A DNA stretch of 64,000 nucleotides from Phycisphaerales bacterium (GTDB lineage Bacteria; Planctomycetota; Phycisphaerae; Phycisphaerales; SM1A02), in NCBI GenBank assembly GCA_030749435.1, contig JASMKH010000002.1, forward strand, positions 1-64,000, written 5' to 3'. A model generated the notes under the pieces. The model had not been told where the DNA came from, did no database searches, and saw nothing but the letters and a program-made list of their open reading frames with translations. Below are positions 1-8,632 of the stretch, piece by piece. The translations under genes were made by a program, and so were the position numbers. Every line of letters starts with the position of its first letter. The stretch's first letter is position 1.

Positions 1-435
<435 letters not shown>

Positions 436-480
436 TGAAGCGTGTATCGACTGTCTACTTGTCCTTGAACAGGACCCGCT

Positions 481-516
481 GCGGCCCGATCGCTGGATCG
501 GGCCGCATTTGTTTTT
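481..516 (+). terminator. Intrinsic terminator of the 16S transcription unit
   Basis: Perfect 11-bp inverted repeat GCGGCCCGATC-GCTG-GATCGGGCCGC followed by ATTTGTTTTT. Confidence 0.88.
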
Positions 517-550
517 GCCCGCCCCACTTGTTTGCCCGCCCCACTTGTTT
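517..550. repeat. Tandem 17-bp direct repeat (GCCCGCCCCACTTGTTT x2, partial third start)
   Basis: Identical copies at 517-533 and 534-550, directly after the terminator. Confidence 0.9.
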
Positions 551-864
551 GCCCGCTCGGGGAAGGCCGCCGCGGCATCGTTGCGCCGTGGGGCGTGCCA
601 CTGGCCAACGGGGCGCTCCGGCGGCCGTCACTGCGGTGGGCCCGGCAAGCCGGGGCCTCCCATCGGGACTCGGGCGGTGGCGGAAAGCCCGTGGGAATGC
701 TGTATCGAACCCCCCCGATCCCCCTCCTTGCTCCTGGAGACGGGCTTCGTGGGCCCGGCAAGGTGGAGTGGCTGCGTGTTCCGGCGTGCCCGAAGCTTGC
801 AATCGGCAGTTGGAGATCTGGCCGATAGGGGTAGAATGGGGCGGGGCGTGGTCAGGGAGGCCTC

Positions 865-2688
865 ATGCGCAGCATTTCTCTGGTATTGAGCGGGGTCACG
901 ATCGGCGTGTTGGCCTGCGTGGCCCACGCTCAGGTTCGTATTGCGCAGTGGAACCTTGCCGAAATGCGGGGCGAGCCGGCCGCCATCGACGCCGTGATCG
1001 AAGCCCTGAGCGAGGACGACTACCCGGGCTTCGCGGCTCCGGTTGGCATCCTGACCATTCAGGAGGCCGACTCGGCGACCTACAACTACCTGCTCACGAA
1101 TCTGGGCCCCGAATGGTCCGCTGCCACATACACCAATCAGAACGAAGACAACTACGGCGGGGCTCAGGCCTGTTTCTACCACGCTGCCACACTGACCGAG
1201 GATCCCTCCGGCCACGATGACACGTACGTGGAGGCAGGTCGCCGAGCGGACCGATGGAAGTTCAGCCTCAACGGCCACGACGACCCTCCGGTTGAGTTCT
1301 ACGTGTACTCCGCGCACCTCAAGGCTGGCAACAACGGATCCTCGGAGGCTGACCGTACGATCGGCGCCGGCCGCATCATCGACAACATGGGTGAGATTCC
1401 GGCCGGAAGCAGGGTGATTGTCACCGGGGACATGAACTTCTACGACAACGACGAGGCCGGATATCAGACCTTTCTGGATGGTGGGCTGGTCGATCCGTTG
1501 GGCTCAGGCTCATGGGCCGGTGCCTCGAACACGTTGAAGCACTCCCAATCGCCGCGAGTCGTGCAGGCTGACGGGCTGGCCAATGGAGGCCTCGATGACC
1601 GGTTCGACCTGCATCTGGCGACCGCCAACCTGCAGGGAGTCGCCGGACTGACCCTCATTGCAGGATCCTACAGAGCAGTCGGCAACGACGGCAATCACTA
1701 CAACATCGCGATCAATGACGGCACCAATTCCTACTGGCCTGCAGACCCTGCAGCAAGCAATGCGTTGGCCGATGCCATCCACGACGCCTCGGACCACCTT
1801 CCGGTGGTCGCGGACTACCGCCTTCCCGCCGTGCTTGATGTCACCGACTCGGGGTGCGATGTCGGCACCGTGATCGAGGGGTATCAAGTCGACTGCGTAC
1901 TGGACATCTCGAACGCGGGCGACGCTGTCATCGCGGGAGGGACTGCGAATCTGAACTGGGCACTGTCGGGCACCGGCGTGCTGGATGGCAACGACGATTC
2001 CGGCCAACTGGCACCAGGGGACGCGGCCCCTGTTGCCATTGACATCGATACAACTGTGGCCGGAACCTTTGCCGACGAGTTGCTGATTGAGTCTGATGAT
2101 GAGTTGACGCAACATGCGCCCGCCACGCTTGCAGTGTCAGGACATGTGCTCCGTCACGCCAATCCGTCCTTTATCAGCGACGGCGATAACGACTTCTTCG
2201 TTTACTTCATAGAACTTGATGCAGATGCTGGGGTCGCGCCGCTGGTGATTCAATTCTGGAATTACCAGTGGGACGAGAATCAGGCACGCATGGACGTTGA
2301 CGAGATCTCAGATCCGGATGCGCCGCTCTCATTCCTCGGAGGCACCTGGCAGGGGGTCGGCCCCTTCCCCGTGTCCATTCCGTTTGAGTTCGACACCACG
2401 GGGCTCGCCCCGGGGACGTATGTGCGGCCAGTGACCATCGTGGTCAGTGACGAGGACCTGCCGGGTGAGTCGACGTCGTCGCTTCACGTCACCTTCAATG
2501 TCACTATCCGCGAGCCTGCTCCTCAGTGCACCGGCGACGTGACCGGTGACGGTGTTACCGACATCAGCGATCTGCTTGCATTCCTCGAAGGATTCGGTGG
2601 AAGTGATCCCGCGCTCGACCTCGTCCCCGACGGCATCGTCGATGTCAACGACATGCTTGTGCTGCTCGGTGACTTCGGCTGCGAGTAG
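865..2688 (+). CDS. Secreted endonuclease/exonuclease/phosphatase-family protein with C-terminal dockerin-like repeats
   Basis: N-terminal signal peptide; EEP-like motifs (IAQWNLAEM, VTGDMNFY, SDHLPVVADY); C-terminal DVTGDGVTDISDLLAFLEG and DLVPDGIVDVNDMLVLLGDFG. Confidence 0.85.
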   Translation: MRSISLVLSGVTIGVLACVAHAQVRIAQWNLAEMRGEPAAIDAVIEALSEDDYPGFAAPVGILTIQEADSATYNYLLTNLGPEWSAATYTNQNEDNYGGAQACFYHAATLTEDPSGHDDTYVEAGRRADRWKFSLNGHDDPPVEFYVYSAHLKAGNNGSSEADRTIGAGRIIDNMGEIPAGSRVIVTGDMNFYDNDEAGYQTFLDGGLVDPLGSGSWAGASNTLKHSQSPRVVQADGLANGGLDDRFDLHLATANLQGVAGLTLIAGSYRAVGNDGNHYNIAINDGTNSYWPADPAASNALADAIHDASDHLPVVADYRLPAVLDVTDSGCDVGTVIEGYQVDCVLDISNAGDAVIAGGTANLNWALSGTGVLDGNDDSGQLAPGDAAPVAIDIDTTVAGTFADELLIESDDELTQHAPATLAVSGHVLRHANPSFISDGDNDFFVYFIELDADAGVAPLVIQFWNYQWDENQARMDVDEISDPDAPLSFLGGTWQGVGPFPVSIPFEFDTTGLAPGTYVRPVTIVVSDEDLPGESTSSLHVTFNVTIREPAPQCTGDVTGDGVTDISDLLAFLEGFGGSDPALDLVPDGIVDVNDMLVLLGDFGCE

Positions 2689-2710
2689 TCCCCCTCGTGA
2701 GGGCACTGGC

Positions 2711-3562
2711 TCAGGCCTGCGAGGTTGCCGGCGTTGGATGCAATACGACCTCGGCGGCTTTGCGGGGAACCCAGCCTTCCTCGCCGTTGGGGAACTCGAC
2801 ATGAAGCCAGATTGGGCGTTCTTCGAGAATCCGGAACTCAACGCCCCGATGGATCGGCTCGTCAAATCGAGGTGAGTAGGTCTCGGCGTCTCCCTTGCGG
2901 ACGATCACTTCATCTTCGATCAGCACCCCGGTCGGGCCACCGGTCTCAAAGACAGCCAGCGTAGCGGCCGCTCCAGCCAGCACCGAGAGTGCCAGCGACC
3001 CGCCAGCCAGCCACCGCCATGAGGTCGGTGGCAGGGTCCGCCGCCAGAGCATGAGGCACCAGAAGACCAGCCACGCGGTTGCAAAGACGATCGTTCGTGC
3101 CCATGCCGAGATGCCGGCGAGCGAGTCTGCCCACCGCTGCATGAGGGCGGAGGGCGTGTCGCCTGCAAACTGCGGAGACACGAGCGACCGGGCGTGCGAG
3201 AGGTTCTCCGCGAGCCGGGCGTCGCCGGGCATGTACTTCTCGCTGCGGAGGTACGACGCGATTCCCTTGCCGAGCTGACCGGCCTGAACCCAGGCGTTTC
3301 CGACGTCATACAGAAGTGCCCCGTTGACGATGCCTTCGTCGAGCAGCTGCGTCCACATGGTTGCAGCCCTCGCAAAGGCTTCACGGGCTTCGGCCGGATT
3401 GCTGTTGAGAAGCGACGTCCCCACGTCAAACGCGGCCTGACCTTCGTCCAGCACAAGCTTCCGCTGGCTGTCGGTGAGGTCCGCCCGGGCGGGCGACGCT
3501 GTGCCTGCGATGGTGAGCAGGCCTGCCAGAATCGTGATGACTACCAGACTTGATCGCCTCAT
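2711..3562 (-). CDS. batE: BatE-like TPR/SH3b protein
   Basis: Signal peptide, TPR-like helices (NGALLYDVGNAWVQAGQLGKGIASYLRSEKY), TM segments, C-terminal SH3b-like region (IWLHVEFPNGEEGWVPRKAAEVV); last gene of the Bat operon. Confidence 0.75.
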   Translation of the reverse strand: MRRSSLVVITILAGLLTIAGTASPARADLTDSQRKLVLDEGQAAFDVGTSLLNSNPAEAREAFARAATMWTQLLDEGIVNGALLYDVGNAWVQAGQLGKGIASYLRSEKYMPGDARLAENLSHARSLVSPQFAGDTPSALMQRWADSLAGISAWARTIVFATAWLVFWCLMLWRRTLPPTSWRWLAGGSLALSVLAGAAATLAVFETGGPTGVLIEDEVIVRKGDAETYSPRFDEPIHRGVEFRILEERPIWLHVEFPNGEEGWVPRKAAEVVLHPTPATSQA

Positions 3563-5409
3563 CGGAGTGTGGCCTCCAACTCATGGACGAGGTCACGTAT
3601 CGCCTGGATCGGCGGCTCCTGACCGCCGCCTGCGTTACCGGCGTAACCCATCCGCTCAAGATCGGCCAGTTGCCTCCGCAGACGCGTTGCCAACTCGCCG
3701 TGACCTGCCTGACGGACCGCGTCGGCGGCCTCGCCACTGGTAATCGCGTCTTCGGGAAGCCCGAGGCGATCGGCAACAAAGGATCGAACCGCCTGCGCGG
3801 CGGCATCAGGTTCGTTGCCCGCCTCGACCATGCGGCTGTTGAATCGGCGCCGGGCAATTCGGCAGCGTCGTCGTTTCGGATTGCGTTCATCGGATGCCCG
3901 GCGGCTTCGAAGCCCTGCCAGCAACCCGACGGCGATGGGCGGCGTCACCATGATGCCGGCGAGCCACCCGGCACCCGGCCGACGCTGGGTGGCGAGCAGT
4001 GTGTCGGGATCGGTGTAATTGGCCAGGAGGCCTCCGCGTACCGAAGTGACCTCGTCGAGTTCTCTGGGCCCACTGTGCTGCGGCCCTCCCAGTGTGGCTG
4101 CGTCGAGTTGGAGGGAACTCGTCACTTGAATGTCGATGGGCCGGCTGAATGCAATGTCGTACTTCCGGGTCAGTGGGTCGAAGTAAGCCAGCGGTATGGG
4201 CGGGATGAAGTCGACCTCTGCGGAGACCGGTCGAATGGACTGCGTGAACGTCTTCGTCCTGCCCGACACAACGCCACCGGGCCGATCATCCGGAACGCGA
4301 AATGACTCAGTCAGTGCTTCGTCATGGCTCAACGCTGGTGCCTGCAGCAGTTCCAGATCGCTTGGGCCCGAACCGACGTCGGTGATTCGCATGGTCAGCG
4401 TGATCGGCTCGCCAACAACCACTTCGGTGGGACTGGCCGAGACGTCGAATCGGTATTGGCCAATGGCGCCGGACCACGTGGCCGGTCGCCCCGATGTGGG
4501 TGGAGTCTGCACATCGACTTGCACGATCCCGGGCGTTGCCTCGACCGGCCGCGCCGCAGCCACACCCAGGGAGGGCAGCGGGTCGAAGAAGGAACCCGAG
4601 TTGCGACCAAGCTGAACCGGGTAGTTCATTCGGACCAGGACATCGGAGAGGTCCAGCGGGCCTTCGCTCCGGAGGCGGATGTCTGACGTGATGTCGTAGG
4701 CGTACCAACGCTCGGGGAGGCCATCCACATCCACTTCCGTCAGGGTCATGGCCGGGAATCTGTTCGCCTTGAGCATCTCCACGATGGGGTCAAGGAAGGG
4801 GCCCCAGCGGCTTGATTCGAAGTCGATCTGTCGCCACATGGCTACTGCCGACAGGGCCTCCTCCGGGAGCTGCCGGTCCCGGAACGGCTTGACGAGGATC
4901 CGGATCGTGGCCGGGAGTGTGTCACCCACCCAAGCCTGTGAGGGGATGCCTGTGACTTGAGCGCGGATCAGCGCGGGATCATTGGCGGATCGAAATGTCA
5001 GTTGGATCGGTTCGGTCTCGTAGGTTCGAGCGTCGGCGCTCAGTTGGAATCCGGGCAGCACGTAGGTGCCCGGCTCATCGACATCGATGAGGAAGTGGTA
5101 GGTGAGCGCCGATTGCTCGCTGTGGTGACCATTGATGATGCTGACCCTCGATGAGTGAGAGGGAGGTCCGCCGCTGCTGACAAGAAGGCCCGAGGCTGTT
5201 GGAAGCACTGGTGGCTCGTGCGAGGCCACATTCTCGAAGATGAGGTCCAGCGTGATCGGGCTGCCGACCCACGAGGTCTGCGAGGAGAGCCTGTGTTTGA
5301 CTGTTCCTGCCAGCGCGGGCAACGCAGTGAGGCAGACGAGAAGGACGGCGGCTGCCTGTGCGATGGCACGTGGTACTGCTTTGGTGATCCGGTGCTGCAT
5401 GCCTACCAA
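3559..5409 (-). CDS. batD: BatD-like oxygen-tolerance family protein
   Basis: Signal peptide, VGSPITLDLIFENV and VVGEPITLTMRITDVGSG beta-domains, late TM segment; position between BatC-like and BatE-like genes. Confidence 0.78.
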   Translation of the reverse strand: MVGMQHRITKAVPRAIAQAAAVLLVCLTALPALAGTVKHRLSSQTSWVGSPITLDLIFENVASHEPPVLPTASGLLVSSGGPPSHSSRVSIINGHHSEQSALTYHFLIDVDEPGTYVLPGFQLSADARTYETEPIQLTFRSANDPALIRAQVTGIPSQAWVGDTLPATIRILVKPFRDRQLPEEALSAVAMWRQIDFESSRWGPFLDPIVEMLKANRFPAMTLTEVDVDGLPERWYAYDITSDIRLRSEGPLDLSDVLVRMNYPVQLGRNSGSFFDPLPSLGVAAARPVEATPGIVQVDVQTPPTSGRPATWSGAIGQYRFDVSASPTEVVVGEPITLTMRITDVGSGPSDLELLQAPALSHDEALTESFRVPDDRPGGVVSGRTKTFTQSIRPVSAEVDFIPPIPLAYFDPLTRKYDIAFSRPIDIQVTSSLQLDAATLGGPQHSGPRELDEVTSVRGGLLANYTDPDTLLATQRRPGAGWLAGIMVTPPIAVGLLAGLRSRRASDERNPKRRRCRIARRRFNSRMVEAGNEPDAAAQAVRSFVADRLGLPEDAITSGEAADAVRQAGHGELATRLRRQLADLERMGYAGNAGGGQEPPIQAIRDLVHELEATLR

Positions 5410-6464
5410 TCCTTGCCGGTTGGCGCCACACCGGACGCCTCCCGCGCTGCCTGCTCCAATCGCCGCTGCCTGGCCCGGTCGCGAACGGCCTGCAACATGC
5501 GCGCTGCCTCCTCGGCAGTCATGTGTCCGGGCTGGCCCGTGCCTGAGACGTTCTGGTGCGGTCGCCGGTTCGGCGGGTTCCTGCTTTCATCCTCAGACTG
5601 AGCCTGCTCGCCGGACTGCTGCTGGTCCTGTTGTTGCTGCTGCTGCTCACCGGACTGCTGCTGGTCCTGTTGTTGCTGCTGCTCACCGGACTGCTGCTGG
5701 TCCTGTTGTTGCTGCTGCTGCTCACCAGACTGCTGCTGGTTCTGTTGTTGCTGCTGCTGCTCGCCAGACTGCTGCTGGTCCTGTTGTTGCTGCTGCTCAC
5801 TTGACTCCTGCTGGTCCTGTTGTTGCTGCTGCTGCTCGCCAGACTGCTGCTGGTCCTGCTGCTCCTGCTCCTGCTGCTGCTCTTGCTGCTGCTCCTGTTG
5901 TTGCTGCTGCACTTCCTGCAGTCGATTCCACGCAAGCTCCGCATTGGCCAGTGCTTCCCCGAGGGTCGGGTCGAGCGCAATGGCATCGCGGTAGGACTTG
6001 ATCGCCTCCTCGAAGCGCTGCGCTTGCAGGTCCAGATCGGGCTGCCGACCCGGGACCGCGGCCTTCGCGTCCTGCTCGGCCAGCGACATGCGTGTATTGC
6101 CCAAGTTGTAGGCCGATGAGGCTGCCAATCCTCGGTCGGTCGTGTTGCGAGCTCGCTCAAAGGCAGTGCGGGCCTGCTCCAGATCGCCCGCCCGGTAGGC
6201 TGCAACGGCCTGGTCGTAGGCAAGGAGCGGATCGGACTCCGGGAGGTTGGCCTGGGCCCGTGCAAGGGCTGCTGCGGCCTCTGCCCATGCCTGACGTGAG
6301 GCGGCATCGGTGGCAATGGCGATGTCACGCGTCGGGGTTGTGGGGGCAGCAGGTGGGGGGGCAGCAGGTGGGGGGGCGGCAGGTGGGGGGGCAGTTGGTG
6401 GGGAGGCGGCTACGAGCGCTCCGTTGAACGCCAGCCCGGCTGACATGGTGAGGATCAGTTTCAT
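5403..6464 (-). CDS. batC: BatC-like TPR protein with long Gln-rich repeat region (start set at MKLILTM)
   Basis: TPR motifs (YDQAVAAYRAGDLEQARTAFERA, SSAYNLGNTRMSLAEQDAKA), signal peptide from 6464, then a (SGEQQQQQQDQQQ)n tract. Confidence 0.75.
   Translation of the reverse strand: MKLILTMSAGLAFNGALVAASPPTAPPPAAPPPAAPPPAAPTTPTRDIAIATDAASRQAWAEAAAALARAQANLPESDPLLAYDQAVAAYRAGDLEQARTAFERARNTTDRGLAASSAYNLGNTRMSLAEQDAKAAVPGRQPDLDLQAQRFEEAIKSYRDAIALDPTLGEALANAELAWNRLQEVQQQQQEQQQEQQQEQEQQDQQQSGEQQQQQQDQQESSEQQQQQDQQQSGEQQQQQQNQQQSGEQQQQQQDQQQSGEQQQQQDQQQSGEQQQQQQDQQQSGEQAQSEDESRNPPNRRPHQNVSGTGQPGHMTAEEAARMLQAVRDRARQRRLEQAAREASGVAPTGKDW
5605..5910 (-). repeat. 36/39-nt coding repeat encoding SGEQ5-6DQQQ units
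   Basis: Recurring CTG/TTG/CTC-rich units on + strand; translated minus strand shows repeated SGEQQQQQ(Q)DQQQ with 5Q/6Q length variants. Confidence 0.92.
6342..6404 (+). repeat. 15-nt repeat with G-tracts (three exact G7 runs); G-quadruplex candidate
   Basis: GGGGGCAGCAGGTGGGGGGGCAGCAGGTGGGGGGGCGGCAGGTGGGGGGGCAGTTGGTGGGG; encodes the PPTAPPPAAPPPAAPPPAAP stretch of BatC on the minus strand. Confidence 0.85.
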
Positions 6465-7528
6465 GCGGCGGCACCTCTCGCCATGGCGTTCTGCACCGCT
6501 GCTCCGGGTTTGGCGTGGCGACTCGTGCGGCGTCTGCGAAGGCCGAGCACGCCCTCGCTGGCGAGGCATGCCAGCGCGATTCCGACGAACCACCGATAGC
6601 GAGGAACACCCCGTTCGAGGCGTGCCGACTCGACCCGGCGGCCTGCGGCTGGCGCGATGATCTGGTTGTAGATGTCGGCCAGATCGAGATTCGCAACGCC
6701 TGCGGGGATGAAGCGACCGTCCGCTGCCTCGGCGATGGCAGTCAGAATCGAGGCATCCATTCTGCTCCAGACTTCCTGCCCTTCATGGGTCAGGAAGATC
6801 CGCTGTCCATCGACCTCGACGGGTATTCGGCCTCCCTCGGCGGCGTCGCCGAGGCCGATGGTCCAGATGGAGATGCCGGCTTCTGCAGCGGCTGCCGCCG
6901 CCTCGGCGGGATAGGAGCCCATGTCCTCACCGTCGCTGAGCAGGATGATGGCTTTGTGCCCGGCTTCGCCTGCGGCGAGTGCCTCTTCCGAGAGGCGAAT
7001 GGCGTCGCCGATGAGTGATCCGCCGCGGCGTCCTGACCTCGGCCGGACTTCCTCAAGCGCGATCTTGATGGCATGCGTGTCCCGAGTCAGAGGGACCTTC
7101 AGGGTTGGTACGCCACCGAACACAACGATCCCGAACCGATCTCCGACGGCCTGGTCGACGACATCGTCAATGTACTGCTTTGCCCGTGCCAGTCGATTGG
7201 GCCTGAGATCTTCCGCCAGCATGCTCCTGGACGTATCCAGTGCGAAGACGACATCGATGTTCCGCTGCGCGACCTGCTCGTACCGCACGCCCACTCGGGG
7301 ATCCAGAAGCGCACCCACGATGGCGATCATCGCGATGACCAGCAGCCCGCCTCGCCACCCACGTCTGGTGGGTCCGATGGCTCGCTCGAATCTCGGCTGC
7401 AGGTTGGATGTCGCCAGCCGCGACATCGCCCGTCTCCGCCGCGCTGCAGCGAACAGCAGCAGGGCGGCGGCGGCAACGACCGTCCAGAGCCAGAAGAGGG
7501 AGTCGGGTTGATCGAATCGAAGGTCCAG
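6461..7528 (-). CDS. batB: BatB-like von Willebrand factor A protein; proposed CTG start at 7528 (ORF-track ATG is 7426)
   Basis: VWA MIDAS motif DVVFALDTSRSM; 34 in-frame codons upstream of the annotated ATG encode LDLRFDQPDSLFWLWTVVAAAALLLFAAARRRRA, matching the Bat VWA N-terminal TM layout; GGAG at 7-nt spacing from the CTG. Confidence 0.72.
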   Translation of the reverse strand: MDLRFDQPDSLFWLWTVVAAAALLLFAAARRRRAMSRLATSNLQPRFERAIGPTRRGWRGGLLVIAMIAIVGALLDPRVGVRYEQVAQRNIDVVFALDTSRSMLAEDLRPNRLARAKQYIDDVVDQAVGDRFGIVVFGGVPTLKVPLTRDTHAIKIALEEVRPRSGRRGGSLIGDAIRLSEEALAAGEAGHKAIILLSDGEDMGSYPAEAAAAAAEAGISIWTIGLGDAAEGGRIPVEVDGQRIFLTHEGQEVWSRMDASILTAIAEAADGRFIPAGVANLDLADIYNQIIAPAAGRRVESARLERGVPRYRWFVGIALACLASEGVLGLRRRRTSRHAKPGAAVQNAMARGAAA

Positions 7529-7540
7529 CGTGTTACTCCA

Positions 7541-8632
7541 TCAGGGAAGCGATCGGTACCGCGTTGCTGCAAGAAGGACTTCGCCGAGCAGCACGAGCAG
7601 TGGGAAGATCAGCAGGGGCGGCAACGCGACGCCACCCAATACGGTCGGTGTGACTGAAAGATCGGTGTAGTGGTAGTAGTGCTGTTCGGCCACCTCAGTT
7701 TTTTCGAGCGCGTCGATCTCGGCGTAGATATCCGAGAGGGCCTGAGTATTGCGGGCTCGGTAGAATCGGCCGCCGGTGAGGTCGGCGATCTCCTGCAGGG
7801 TACGCTCATCGATCGTCACCCGCTGCTGCACGATTCGTGTTCTGCCCCGCGCGTCCTGAACAGGCATCGGCGCGACGCCCTCCGTACCGACGCCGATCGT
7901 GTAGACCTTGATGTCCAGCGCCGCCGCCATGTTCGCGGCGGTCACAGGATCGATTTCGCTTGCGGTGTCCTCGCCGTCCGTCAACAGGATGACGACGCGG
8001 CTTCGAATGTCGTCTGTGGAGAGGTCCGCGTGGTCCTTCAGGTCTGTCAGCCTGCTGACAGCCAGGGCCAGTGCGTCGCCGATGGCCGTATTGGCCCCCT
8101 CCGCCTCGGTGGCGGGGCGGACCTGAGCCAGGGCGTTTGCGAGCGTCGTGTAGTCGAGTGTCATCGGGCAGATGCTGTCGGCCCATGTGCCGAACGTGAT
8201 CAGGCCGATGAGGTCGTGCGCACGACCGGGCAGATCCTCTTCTCCGAGGATGAAGTCCGCTGCGACGGACTTGACGGCGTCGAGCCGATCGCTCTGACGA
8301 CCATCAACCTGGAGATCCAGCGCTCGCATGGATCCGCTTCGGTCGATGACCAGTTCGATGGCGACGCCTTCGACCGACTTGTTGGTCTGCTCATCTCCCT
8401 TGATCGGTCCGGCCAGCGCGACCACAAGCATCACGACGGCGATCGTGCGAAGCGTGGGAAGAATCCAGCGCGTCCGCGCGGCCCAACCGTGCGGCACCGA
8501 TCGGGCTGGCGCGGTCGTGGACCACGGCACAGCCGGCCGGTTGCGGCGGCGAACAAAACGCCACCAGGCCAGCGGAACCAGCGGCACGATCAACAGCAAC
8601 CACCACAGCGACCCTGGGCCGAACGTCAACAT
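7541..8632 (-). CDS. batA: BatA-like von Willebrand factor A protein
   Basis: N-terminal TM (LTFGPGSLWWLLLIVPLVPLAWWRF), MIDAS motif ELVIDRSGSM, VILLTDGEDTASEIDP, C-terminal TM. Confidence 0.85.
   Translation of the reverse strand: MLTFGPGSLWWLLLIVPLVPLAWWRFVRRRNRPAVPWSTTAPARSVPHGWAARTRWILPTLRTIAVVMLVVALAGPIKGDEQTNKSVEGVAIELVIDRSGSMRALDLQVDGRQSDRLDAVKSVAADFILGEEDLPGRAHDLIGLITFGTWADSICPMTLDYTTLANALAQVRPATEAEGANTAIGDALALAVSRLTDLKDHADLSTDDIRSRVVILLTDGEDTASEIDPVTAANMAAALDIKVYTIGVGTEGVAPMPVQDARGRTRIVQQRVTIDERTLQEIADLTGGRFYRARNTQALSDIYAEIDALEKTEVAEQHYYHYTDLSVTPTVLGGVALPPLLIFPLLVLLGEVLLAATRYRSLP

Noticed and set aside
2691-2703. Short CCCTC/GAGGG inverted repeat between the convergent nuclease and batE genes
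   Set aside because: Only a 2-nt apparent loop and no U-tract; too weak to call a bidirectional terminator.
5600-5930. Regularly spaced repeats considered as a possible CRISPR array
   Set aside because: Repeats are codon-phased and encode SGEQ(n)DQQQ in an intact frame; no unique spacers and no cas genes.
5519-6328. Alternative-frame Ser-rich and Leu-rich ORFs over the BatC polyQ repeat (e.g. 5519-6328 minus, 5556-5804 plus)
   Set aside because: Products are frame-shifted or antisense translations of the CAG-rich repeat, giving homopolymeric Ser or Leu; no independent support.
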